Shown: one piece after another, positions 6,520 to 13,464 of the stretch
Layout of the letters: every line of letters starts with the position of its first letter
How positions within the stretch are numbered: position 1 is the stretch's first letter
NCBI GenBank assembly: GCA_017609225.1
Contig: JAFCEK010000019.1
Span: 1 to 14,166, forward strand
Source of the DNA: Candidatus Aenigmatarchaeota archaeon
Lineage (GTDB): Archaea; Aenigmatarchaeota; Aenigmatarchaeia; QMZP01
Length of the DNA stretch: 14,166 bases
Direction of reading: 5' to 3'
Made by a program: the position numbers and the translations under genes
Notes under the pieces: generated by a model
Database searches by the model: none
The model's input: the letters and a program-made list of their open reading frames with translations, nothing else
What the model was told of the DNA's origin: nothing

Positions 6520-8216
6520 ATGAACCCCTTTGAAAGGTTCAGGGCAGATGTTGTTGGCATACTGCCAAAGGGCTGTGCTGAATTTCTGGAGAAGCCGCCG
6601 GAGAATATTGATGCTGACCTGGCACTGCCATGCTTTGCCCTGGCAAAAAAAGAGAAAAAAAACCCATAGAGATAGCAAGGAGGCTTGCTGTGGATTTAAA
6701 GCCTTCAGGCCTTGTGAGGGAAATCAAGGACCTGGGGCCCTATGTGAATTTTTACCTTGACTGGGATAAATTCGGGAGGCTGTGCCTCAATGAAATCCTG
6801 AAAAAAAAGGAAAGATACGGCTCTGCAAAGGGCAGGAAGGAAAGGGTTCTTGTAGAGCACACAAGCGCAAATCCGGACGGCCCGCTTCACCTGGGGCATC
6901 TGAGAAACTCTGTTATAGGGGATTCCATTGCAAGAATCCTTAAATTCACGGGAAATGATGTGAGGACAATCTTCTGGGCAAACGATACAGGAAGGCAGAT
7001 AGCAATAGCAGTGATGGAGTTCAGGAAATCGTTTCGCTCCAGGCCAAAAAAGCTGCCAGAAAAGGGCGACTGGTGGGTGCTGGACCTGTATCTTAAGGGC
7101 AACAAAAGAATAGAAAAAAACAAATCCATGGACAGTGAAATAACCAGCATAATAAATGATTTTGAATCAGGCAACAGGGCGCTTGCAGGCGATTTCCGCT
7201 TCATTACGGATATGTGCATAAGGGGGCAGAAGGAAACCCTTTCCAGGGCAGGCATAAAGATTGATGAATATTTCAGGGAAAGCAAATCCCTCTTTGACGG
7301 CAGCGTTGCAAAGATACTGGAACAGGTAAAGAGGCTTCCGCAGGGAAAAACAGACTCCGGAAGGCTGTTTGTGGACCTTAAAAAATTCGGGATAGAAAGA
7401 GAGTTCACGCTTACAAGAGAGGATGGCACCACAATATATCCCGCCAGGGATCTTGCATTTCATTCATACAAGTTTTCAAGGGCAGGCAAAAACATCAACA
7501 TAATAGGAACAGACCAGAAGTTCTATTTCAGGCAGCTCATATCAACACTCGGGCTGCTTTTCCCTGAAAAAACAAAGAACTACAGGGTTGTGTTTTATGA
7601 ATTCCTTATACTTCCAATGGGCACGATGTCCACAAGGGCAGGCAAATTCATTTCAGTGGATGAGCTTCTTGAAAACACAAGAAAGGCTGCCATAAAAACA
7701 GTGAAGGAGAAGATGCCTGATTATGCAAAAAAACTCAAGGAAAAGATAGCAGAACAGGTTTCTGTTGGCGCGCTGAAATACGCAATGATAAAGGTTTCAC
7801 CCGAAAAAACATACTCTTTCAGCATCAAAGACATGCTCAAATTTGATGGTGACACAGCCCCTTACATACAGTACACGCATGCAAGGGCATGCTCTATCCT
7901 GAGAAAGGGAAAGGTGAGGAAGGCACCGAAATTTGACTCATTTGCCCTGGGAAAGGAGATTGAGAAAGAGCTTATAAAAAAGCTTGCAGAGTTCCCTGAC
8001 ACCGTTTCCAGGGCAGCCAGGGACCTGAGGCCGCATTATATCGCCAATTATGCGTACAGGCTTGCTGATTTGTTCAACAATTTCTACCAGAAGGTGCCTG
8101 TGCTGAATGCAGAAAAGGAGGAAAGGGAAGCCAGGATAGCGCTGGTTATAGCCTCAAAAACCGTCCTTAAGAATGCGCTTAATCTGCTTGGAATAGAGGC
8201 GCCTGAGAGGATGTAG
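6520..8216 (+). CDS. argS: Arginyl-tRNA synthetase with a -1 frame change near codon 48
   Basis: Class I synthetase charging tRNA-Arg. From ATG 6520 the first 49 codons encode the start of the ArgRS N-terminal domain (MNPFERFRADVV, then ADLALPCFALAKKEKKNP) and end at TAG 6667-6669. The rest lies in the -1 frame from about 6663 to 8216: PIEIARRLA, GPYVNFYL, the HIGH-type motif HLGH (6888-6899) in ANPDGPLHLGHLRNS, the KMSK-equivalent MSTRAG near 7626, and the anticodon-binding domain (YIQYTHARACSILRK, then LADLFNNFYQKVPVL). The full protein would be about 565 residues, normal for the family. The frames meet at A-AAA-AAC (6657-6663); a -1 slip there yields KKNPIEIA, the expected family sequence. 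Indel in the sequence, real mutation or programmed frameshift cannot be separated here. Confidence 0.92.
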
Positions 8217-8249
8217 GATGGTTTTTTCCCGGCACACTGCTTAAAAGGA

Positions 8250-8263
8250 TATATACCCCTAAA
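8250..8263 (+). promoter_or_regulatory. TATA box and following CCCCTAAA of the TBP gene
   Basis: TATATACCCCTAAA, with the TATA part centred about 24 nt before ATG 8277, giving a leaderless transcript. The sequence after TATA resembles that in the promoters at 9654 and 10206. Confidence 0.6.
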
Positions 8264-8276
8264 CCCAATATATAGT

Positions 8277-8861
8277 ATGGTTTCTTCAGAAGGATTCCAT
8301 GTTAAGGTGGAAAATATAGTGGCTTTTGCCTCGCTTGGGGTCAAAATACCATTAATAAAGATTGCAAGCAAGCTTGAGGAGGCAGAGTATGCACCAGAGA
8401 GCTTTCCTGGGGTTGTGTACAGGATAAAGGACCCGAGGGCAGCAACGCTCATTTTCTCTTCAGGCAAGATTGTCTGCACAGGCTCAAAAAGCATAGAAAG
8501 GGCAAAAGAGGCAGTGCACAAGGTTGTTGATGACATAAGGAAACTGAAAATAAGGATGCCCAAGAAATTCAAGATAAACATAGAGAACATAGTGGCCTCA
8601 ACCCAGATAGAGGCAAAGAAAAAGCTCAACCTGGAAGAGATATCCTTTGCCCTGGAGAATGTGGAGTATGAGCCCGAGCAGTTTCCGGGAATGGTTTACA
8701 GGATATCAGAGCCAAGGGTTGCGTTTCTTTTGTTCGGCTCGGGAAGGATAATATGCACAGGAGCCAGGAAGCTGGATGACATACACACTGCACTGGAAAA
8801 GCTAAGGGAAAGGCTGGAAAGCGTTGGGGTAAAAGTAAAGCCCATAAAGCCCGCGCAGTGA
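8277..8861 (+). CDS. tbp: TATA-binding protein (TBP)
   Basis: 194 residues, the usual archaeal size, made of two direct repeats (about 8-90 and 99-185). Each has ENIVA, then FPG(V/M)VYRI(K/S)(D/E)PR and an (I/L)FSSGK- or LFGSGR-type strand followed by (V/I)CTG. The four DNA-intercalating phenylalanines are present (Phe43, Phe60, Phe136, Phe153). It binds promoter TATA boxes and recruits TFB and RNA polymerase. The C-terminus is basic (KVKPIKPAQ) and lacks the acidic tail of some archaeal TBPs. ATG 8277 has no ribosome-binding site but a TATA box 24 nt upstream. The gene converges with the DUF1624 gene, only two bases between stops. Confidence 0.96.
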   Translation: MVSSEGFHVKVENIVAFASLGVKIPLIKIASKLEEAEYAPESFPGVVYRIKDPRAATLIFSSGKIVCTGSKSIERAKEAVHKVVDDIRKLKIRMPKKFKINIENIVASTQIEAKKKLNLEEISFALENVEYEPEQFPGMVYRISEPRVAFLLFGSGRIICTGARKLDDIHTALEKLRERLESVGVKVKPIKPAQ

Positions 8862-8863
8862 TT

Positions 8864-9598
8864 CTAAAGCACAAAAAAATGCAGAAACACTATCAGAACA
8901 GGCTGATGGATAAAATAGAAAAGCAGGGAATGCCTGCCCAGAAAGCACAGGGGTTCTGCAAGGCCTGGTTTTTTGCCTCTTGTTTTTGCAGCCCTTTTTG
9001 CATCAGGATAGAGTGTTTTGCCAAGGAACATGCCGGCAAGAAACAGGCCGAACCATGGGAAAATAGGGAAATAATCAATTGAATAAAAGCCGGAGGGCAT
9101 AAACCCAAGGAAAACAAGCCAGCTGAAATCAAATGCAAGGCCCTGCAGATAAATGCCTGCAAGGATTACAGGAAGCGCCAGGGCAGGATACAGTTTTTTG
9201 TATTCAAGCAGGGGAATTGCAAGGATTATTGAAATGCCTATGAAATGCAGAATGCCGAAAACAATAAAGCCCCTGGGAAGATAAATCCATGTTGCCAGGG
9301 TTATTAGAATGCCAAGGGAGAATATCCAGAGGCCCCTTTTCAGGTATTTTGCAGCAATCTGCCCTGGGGTTTTCTCCCTCTTTGCGTTGGCATGGCTTAT
9401 TGTGAGAGAGATGCCTGCAAGCAGGATAAAGATGGATGCTGTTGCCCTTGCAAAGAGCCACCAGAACCCGGAGCCTGTGCTGAATGCATATGCGCCGAAG
9501 TAATTGAGGTCATAGACAAAGTGAAAAACAACCATCATCACTACTGCAGCGCCCCTGAGAAAATCAATCTCCCAGAAGCGTTTTGCTGGTTTTTTCAT
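8864..9598 (-). CDS. DUF1624 (heparan-alpha-glucosaminide acetyltransferase-like) membrane protein
   Basis: 244 residues with about seven to eight hydrophobic helices. The N-terminal signature RFWEIDFLRGAAVVMMVVFH (residues 7-26, with Glu10, Asp12, Arg15, His26) and the C-terminal GRHSLLFYFIHQPVL are typical of the DUF1624/HGSNAT-catalytic family of membrane acyltransferase-like proteins, which move acyl groups across or at the membrane in better-known members. Substrate unknown; cell-surface glycan modification is a guess. ATTTAAAT at 9628-9635 is about 33 nt upstream, giving a very short leader, and there is no ribosome-binding site. The next gene (9686) is divergent. Confidence 0.85.
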   Translation of the reverse strand: MKKPAKRFWEIDFLRGAAVVMMVVFHFVYDLNYFGAYAFSTGSGFWWLFARATASIFILLAGISLTISHANAKREKTPGQIAAKYLKRGLWIFSLGILITLATWIYLPRGFIVFGILHFIGISIILAIPLLEYKKLYPALALPVILAGIYLQGLAFDFSWLVFLGFMPSGFYSIDYFPIFPWFGLFLAGMFLGKTLYPDAKRAAKTRGKKPGLAEPLCFLGRHSLLFYFIHQPVLIVFLHFFVL

Positions 9599-9627
9599 TC
9601 TACCAGAGAATAGTTGTTCTTTCCGGG

Positions 9628-9635
9628 ATTTAAAT
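9628..9635 (-). promoter_or_regulatory. TATA-like box of the DUF1624 gene
   Basis: Palindromic ATTTAAAT, about 33 nt before ATG 9598 on the minus strand. It sits 18 bases from the start of the divergent promoter at 9654, so the two promoters may compete. Confidence 0.45.
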
Positions 9636-9653
9636 GGAAGCAGGGCACAAAGC

Positions 9654-9676
9654 TTTATATACCTCTAAATTGACAT
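9654..9676 (+). promoter_or_regulatory. Promoter of the zinc-ribbon operon, extended motif
   Basis: TTTATATACC followed by TCTAAATTGACAT. The TATA part is centred about 28 nt before ATG 9686, so the transcript is leaderless and CCTCTAA and TTGACAT lie between TATA and the start. 19 of 21 bases from TATAT to TTGACAT match 10210-10230. Confidence 0.65.
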
Positions 9677-9685
9677 ATCTATATA

Positions 9686-9877
9686 ATGCTCTTCCAGATA
9701 AAGGGAAAGAAAAGATTCAGAAACCCTGAAAAAAAGATGCACAGGGTTCCCTGCTCAAGGTGCGGGAAGGAAACAGGGGTTCCGTTCAGGCCAAGGCTTG
9801 GAAGGCCTGTGTACTGCAGGAGATGCTTTGCAAGGGTTCTGAAGGAAAAGAAAGCAAAAGAGGAAGCAAATGACTAG
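9686..9877 (+). CDS. Small CxxC...CxxC zinc-ribbon protein
   Basis: 63 residues. Cys23, Cys26 (VPCSRCGKE) and Cys44, Cys47 (VYCRRCFAR) form a zinc ribbon with the linker TGVPFRPRLGRPVYC, matching a widespread small family with a VPF-P---GRPVYC core that is presumed to bind nucleic acid. The rest is strongly basic (KGKKRFRNPEKK at the start, KEKKAKEE at the end). ATG 9686 has no ribosome-binding site, consistent with a leaderless message. It overlaps the next gene by 8 nt, so both come from one transcript. Confidence 0.85.
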   Translation: MLFQIKGKKRFRNPEKKMHRVPCSRCGKETGVPFRPRLGRPVYCRRCFARVLKEKKAKEEAND

Positions 9878-10196
9878 GAAAAGAGACCCAAAGGCAAAAT
9901 TCAGCTGCCCCTACTGCAGGTCATCTGACACTGTGTGGAGGGGATACAGGTACAACGAAAAAACAAAAAAGAGAATGAGATTATGCAACTCATGCGGGAG
10001 GAAATTCACGCCTGACAGCATGTTCTTCAGAATGAGGTTCCATCCTGATGAGATAAAAAGGGCGCTGGAGCTCAGAAAAAAGGGATTCAGCCTTGCAGAG
10101 GCAAGATTAAGGCTCCAGAGGGAGGGGGTCAGGGTTTCCAGATGGACAATTTCCCTCTGGGAAAAAAGATATGGAAAAAAATTCAGCCAGAAATAA
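9870..10196 (+). CDS. Zinc ribbon plus helix-turn-helix DNA-binding protein
   Basis: 108 residues. A zinc ribbon (Cys13, Cys16 in CPYC; Cys39, Cys42 in CNSCG) with VWRGYRYNEKTKKRMRLC between, followed by an HTH (about 59-102: HPDEIKRALELRKKGFSL, then RWTISLWEKRYGKKF). This pair of domains is the DNA-recognition end of several transposase families (IS1 InsA-like, IS6-like), but no catalytic domain follows, so it is either a domesticated regulator or the remnant of a transposase. GAGG about six bases before ATG 9870 inside the previous gene supports the start. The last gene before the hairpin-rich region at 10236. Confidence 0.8.
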   Translation: MTRKRDPKAKFSCPYCRSSDTVWRGYRYNEKTKKRMRLCNSCGRKFTPDSMFFRMRFHPDEIKRALELRKKGFSLAEARLRLQREGVRVSRWTISLWEKRYGKKFSQK

Positions 10197-10205
10197 AATT
10201 TTTAG

Positions 10206-10230
10206 TTAATATATCCCTCTAATTTGACAT
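10206..10230 (+). promoter_or_regulatory. Promoter-like motif in front of the hairpin region
   Basis: TTAATATATCC followed by CTCTAATTTGACAT. It repeats the promoter at 9654, with 19 of 21 bases the same from TATAT to TTGACAT, although no protein gene follows. By analogy transcription would start at about 10236, just before the first GC-rich segment (AAGCCGGGTT). It begins 10 bases past the stop of the zinc-ribbon/HTH gene. Confidence 0.55.
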
Positions 10231-10235
10231 CACCA

Positions 10236-10680
10236 AAGCCGGGTTTCTGTGCTCTTTGACAAACTGCATCCCAGATTTTTTTGGATGCTATTTTTCTTAA
10301 ACTACTGGGGCAATTCCCGGCCGCTTGGTCCTTGGCAGCGGGTGTCTGAACAACACGAGTTGTTCCCTTTTTATTTAGGACCTACCGGCCGGGGGACATT
10401 TTAAAAAACCCGGGGGAGATTTTCGGGAAGGGCTGCTCGGTATATATGGTCTCCCCCGGGTGGATTGTTATGCCCGTGCCCGGGACACGGGCTACCTTGT
10501 CCGTTTTTTTATCAGGGAAAGCATCCCGGGTTTGCTTTCCCTGGAACCTTAAACAGCCCGGTCCGAGTCCCTCCATCCAGAGCCCTCCCTTTAAACATGG
10601 ACCGGGCTGTGAAAAAGAAAGGGGATAGGGGAGAGCGGAAGATCGCTGACGCCCTGCTGATTAGCTCTTCTCCCCTCTAG
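10236..10680 (+). ncRNA. Candidate structured RNA: GC-rich chain of perfect hairpins
   Basis: About 445 bases with no convincing protein gene and successive strong stems. H0 GCATCC 10266-10271/10283-10288. H1 CCCGGCCG 10316-10323/10386-10393, then GGTCC 10327-10331/10378-10382, with inner hairpin GAACAAC-ACGA-GTTGTTC (10348-10365). H2 a perfect 12-bp stem ACCCGGGGGAGA 10408-10419/10450-10461. H3 GCCCGTG 10472-10478/10486-10492, loop CCCGGGA. H4 CAGGGAAAGCA 10513-10523/10533-10543, loop TCCCGGGTT. H5 a perfect 12-bp stem ACAGCCCGGTCC 10553-10564/10599-10610. H6 GGGGAG 10628-10633/10670-10675 plus AGC/GCT. Some loops hold T-runs. High GC in an AT-rich genome is a classic sign of a structured RNA in thermophiles. 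Not recognised as RNase P, SRP or another known RNA. Strand rests on the promoter at 10206; a DNA-level cruciform element is the main alternative. Confidence 0.5.
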
Positions 10681-10883
10681 CCTTATCTGGCATCATTGAT
10701 TAATTTTAGTGTTTACATGACCGAAGTCATGCCATTTTCCATTAATGTGTATATAAGTGAGCATGAATACAGCTGTTAGCAAACAGCAGTTACTATATTA
10801 TTGCACGGAAAAGCTTAAAAACTTGCCCATTAAATTCCCACTGTTAATTCACAGTGTTTATACATATTGCCTTTGCAGTCAGG
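10681..10883. other. Intergenic region with three short hairpins and a TATA-like box
   Basis: No gene seen. Hairpins: CATGAC-CGAA-GTCATG (10716-10731), a possible end for the RNA locus; GCTGTT-AGCA-AACAGC (10772-10787); and CACTGT/ACAGTG (10839-10856). On the minus strand the last is followed by T-rich sequence (around 10808-10823) and would serve as terminator of the ATPase operon, whose stop is at 10884. A TATA-like GTATATAAG lies at 10748-10756 without a following gene. Confidence 0.4.
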
Positions 10884-12905
10884 TCAGAGGAATTCAACCT
10901 TTTCAAAGCTTCCCTTTTCCAGAAATTCCTTTACTGTGCTCACAAATATTTCCAGGCTCTTTCCTGTCTCATAGCACTGCCTTGCAGCCTGCTGGATTAC
11001 AAAGTTTTCAGTGCCTGGCCCAGAGCAAAGGAAATGCTTCCTGCCCCTTTCCAGATGCTCAAGCATTCTGTCCCTGTCAAAGCCCTCAGCCAGCACTATG
11101 TCCAGTTTTTTGTCTTCACCTTCCAGTGTTATCAGATCTCCGCTTCTTGCTGGTTTCCATCCTGCTGTTTTGAAAAGTTCCATCATCTCCCCCATCAGGC
11201 CGGAATCTATCTTTCTCTCAGGCCTTTCCATTTTCCCGAATTTCTTTTCAAAAGCAGCCAGTCCCATATCAGTGAGGAAATAATATTTAAGCCTGTTCTT
11301 CTTTATCTTGCCTGCACTCATTCCAACAGCGCCCAAGTCAATAAGCTTTTTTACCTTGTTTTTGAACGCAGAGCCGGACATCTTTAACTCACTGTAAATC
11401 TGGGATGCAAACACGCCTCTGGATGTACCGATAACCTTTATTATCTTCCATCCAGAGCTGTCAATCTCCTCCGGGAGTATGGCTTCCGACTCCCTTGCAA
11501 CCTGCTCTTTCTCCTCCTTTACAACAGGTATCCTGCCCACCATATGCGCCCTGATATCATCATCTGTTACAGAGCCCTTTTCTATATCCACCCTGGGAAA
11601 ACGCACAAGAAAGGGCTCATGGAAATCAGACATCCTGCACAGCATAAATCCTTCCCCTATGGAAAGCTTCCTTATGTTTCCCATATCCTCTTCAGGCAGG
11701 CCAAGCATGTTCCCTGCATCCTGAATATCAGATGCATGCTTTGTTGCAAGCCCCAGGTTCATGTAAATATGGGTGGATGTGTTCCCAAGCGCAGGATATG
11801 AAACCAGGGAAGGATGCTGGTCAATGTAAACCATGCCCATGCCAAGCTCCCTGACCTCCCTGAACACAAGCTCTATAACGGTTTCAGAACCAAGCTTGCT
11901 TGCCTTTTCCCTGTTCAGCACATGATGCGCCTCCTCCAGGATTATTATGCCCCTGAGCTTCTCCCTGCTCCCTGAAACAAGCAGCCAGTCCCTTATCCAC
12001 TGCAGGATTATCTCTATGAAAAATGTCCTGTCATTCGTGTCCAGCGCATCCAGCTCCAGAACAGTGACCCTCCCCTTCCTGAAGAATTCAGAGGGCTTAA
12101 TCCCCGTATCACAGTCAAAAACATCCCCAACCTCCTTAAAGCAAAGGCTTTCAAGAGGCCTTGCTGCAGTGGCAAGCCAGTTTCTCTCCCTTACAGGCAG
12201 GCTTTCTTTCCCGTAATCGTTTATCCAGTTCTTCAGATCCATAAGCCTTGGCTTTTTCTTCTGCATGAAAACATTATCAAGCGCCTTCAATATTATATGC
12301 CTTCCCCCTCCCAGCAGCCAGTATGCATGGTCAAAAATGCCTGAAAACTCCTTCATCCACTGGGAGAGCAGAACGCCCTCAGGCGGCTTCAGGGGGTTGA
12401 ATTTGAAGGGGGACACCTTCCTGCCCACTGTATAAATATCAACCCTGTCAGCAAGAGGCGTGCTGAGCAGCTCCTTGTAGTTCCTTTTTGAGAAGTCAAA
12501 AACAAGCACAGGCAGCCCCCTCTCAGCCATTTTCTCAATAATCCAGTATGATATGTTTGTTTTGCCGTATCCTGATGAGCCGAAAATCCCCACATGCGTA
12601 AGGAAATCCCTTTCCTTAAGCCTTATGGGATAAAGTTTTTTCCTGCCGTAAAGCACATAACCCAGCTCAATATCCCCGTCCGTTGCAACATCCCTTGGCG
12701 GAGGCTCCATCAGGATGGCATCCCTTAAATCCTTGTTTGAAGCCACTGCTGCCTTAAGAACATCCACAAGCTCCACTATCCTGTTTCTGGTTTCCTCATC
12801 GCCCATCAGATATGCCCTGCTCAGCCTTCTGGAGTTTTCCTTTCCAAGAACAGGAACAAGCTTCTTTATCTCGTTTGAAACCATCTCTTCAGTCAGCTGC
12901 TGCAT
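10884..12905 (-). CDS. HerA/DUF87-type ATPase with C-terminal winged helix
   Basis: A 673-residue ATPase of the HerA/FtsK-like group. A helical N-terminus (1-65) precedes a short beta segment (YVLYGRKKLYPIRL). Walker A is GSSGYGKT (109-116), Walker B IIILEEAHH (320-328), and YIDQHPS (360-366) is the sensor/glutamine segment of the family. A winged helix follows at about 484-555 (ASQIYSELKMSGSAFKNKV), then a 110-residue C-terminal domain I cannot assign (KLDIVLAEGFDRDRM). Relatives form hexameric rings that pump or process DNA; HerA itself works with NurA in end resection, but no nuclease is seen here. ATG 12905 has GGGAGG seven bases upstream. It overlaps the coiled-coil gene by 17 nt, so the products probably act together. 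Confidence 0.88.
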   Translation of the reverse strand: MQQLTEEMVSNEIKKLVPVLGKENSRRLSRAYLMGDEETRNRIVELVDVLKAAVASNKDLRDAILMEPPPRDVATDGDIELGYVLYGRKKLYPIRLKERDFLTHVGIFGSSGYGKTNISYWIIEKMAERGLPVLVFDFSKRNYKELLSTPLADRVDIYTVGRKVSPFKFNPLKPPEGVLLSQWMKEFSGIFDHAYWLLGGGRHIILKALDNVFMQKKKPRLMDLKNWINDYGKESLPVRERNWLATAARPLESLCFKEVGDVFDCDTGIKPSEFFRKGRVTVLELDALDTNDRTFFIEIILQWIRDWLLVSGSREKLRGIIILEEAHHVLNREKASKLGSETVIELVFREVRELGMGMVYIDQHPSLVSYPALGNTSTHIYMNLGLATKHASDIQDAGNMLGLPEEDMGNIRKLSIGEGFMLCRMSDFHEPFLVRFPRVDIEKGSVTDDDIRAHMVGRIPVVKEEKEQVARESEAILPEEIDSSGWKIIKVIGTSRGVFASQIYSELKMSGSAFKNKVKKLIDLGAVGMSAGKIKKNRLKYYFLTDMGLAAFEKKFGKMERPERKIDSGLMGEMMELFKTAGWKPARSGDLITLEGEDKKLDIVLAEGFDRDRMLEHLERGRKHFLCSGPGTENFVIQQAARQCYETGKSLEIFVSTVKEFLEKGSFEKVEFL

Positions 12906-13464
12906 TTATATCCTCCCTTACCCCCCTGAAAAGTGAGAGAATCTTGCTTTCATTCTGGAAATCCTCCATCAAATCCCTGAGCTCTGTCCTTAGTTCAAGC
13001 ATATCCTTCCAGAACTGCATGTCCTCATTCCTTTTCTCCTTTCTGAGAATGGATATGTCCATCTTTATGCTCCTTTTCTCATCCATGTCCATGGCCTTTG
13101 CAAGCATATCGGTTTTCTCTGCTATATCCGCGTCAATATCCTTTATTATCTCCTTGTGCAGCTCCTCCCTGCTCTTCATGGTTTCCTTTGTTTCCTTTAT
13201 TCTGCTTTTGAGAAAATTAACCCTGTCAAACAGGCCGCCCACAACCATGGGCTTCTCCCTTTTTATGGGCTCGGGCTTTTTGTCCTCCATTCTGGGGATG
13301 GTTCTTGTCTTGACTATTCTAAGCCTTTCCTTTTCCCTTTCTTCAGGCTCAGGCCTTGGCTCCTCCATCCTGGTTTCTTCCCCGGACTCCTCCAGAAACG
13401 GCTTGTAATCCTTTATCTCTTCAAATTCCTTGTGATACCTTGGGAACCGCTTGTCTTTATCCAT
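12889..13464 (-). CDS. Coiled-coil protein paired with the HerA-like ATPase
   Basis: 191 residues, no recognised family. Residues 1-75 are charged and proline-rich (EEPRPEPEEREKERL, IPRMEDKKPEPIKREKP) and probably disordered. Residues 78-175 are a long helical stretch with heptad-like hydrophobic spacing (LFDRVNFLKSRIKETKE, ISILRKEKRNEDMQFWKDML), followed by KILSLFRGVREDI. No membrane segment or zinc ligands. First gene of a two-gene operon; its end overlaps the ATPase start by 17 nt. The arrangement suggests a structural partner, adaptor or regulator of the ATPase ring. No strong ribosome-binding site; TATA-like sequences upstream on the minus strand are at 13521-13531 and 13542-13553. Confidence 0.75.
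   Translation of the reverse strand: MDKDKRFPRYHKEFEEIKDYKPFLEESGEETRMEEPRPEPEEREKERLRIVKTRTIPRMEDKKPEPIKREKPMVVGGLFDRVNFLKSRIKETKETMKSREELHKEIIKDIDADIAEKTDMLAKAMDMDEKRSIKMDISILRKEKRNEDMQFWKDMLELRTELRDLMEDFQNESKILSLFRGVREDINAAAD

Noticed and set aside
6630..8216. ArgRS starting at ATG 6630
   Set aside because: The upstream frame from 6520 encodes clear ArgRS N-terminal sequence and has a well-placed TATA box; the residues after ATG 6630 before PIEIA (LCPGKKREKK) are out-of-frame reading.
10465..10680. 71-codon plus-strand frame across the hairpins as a protein gene
   Set aside because: Composition follows the palindromic stems (Pro/Gly/Cys-rich), no ribosome-binding site or family; only its last 27 codons were worth a note.
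10236..10680. RNase P RNA or SRP RNA
   Set aside because: GGAAGGGCTGCTC at 10427-10439 recalls SRP helix 8, but the GUCAG element and the long end-to-end pairing are absent; no RNase P P4 sequences are present.
10757..11387. Plus-strand frames of 138 and 177 codons over the end of the ATPase gene
   Set aside because: Fully antisense to a well-supported gene, with low-complexity Phe/Ser/Cys/Pro-rich translations.
12812..13408. Long open frame (198 codons) on the plus strand
   Set aside because: Antisense to the coiled-coil gene and the ATPase start; its Ser/Phe/Leu-rich composition is the mirror of Glu/Lys/Arg-rich coding sequence on the other strand.
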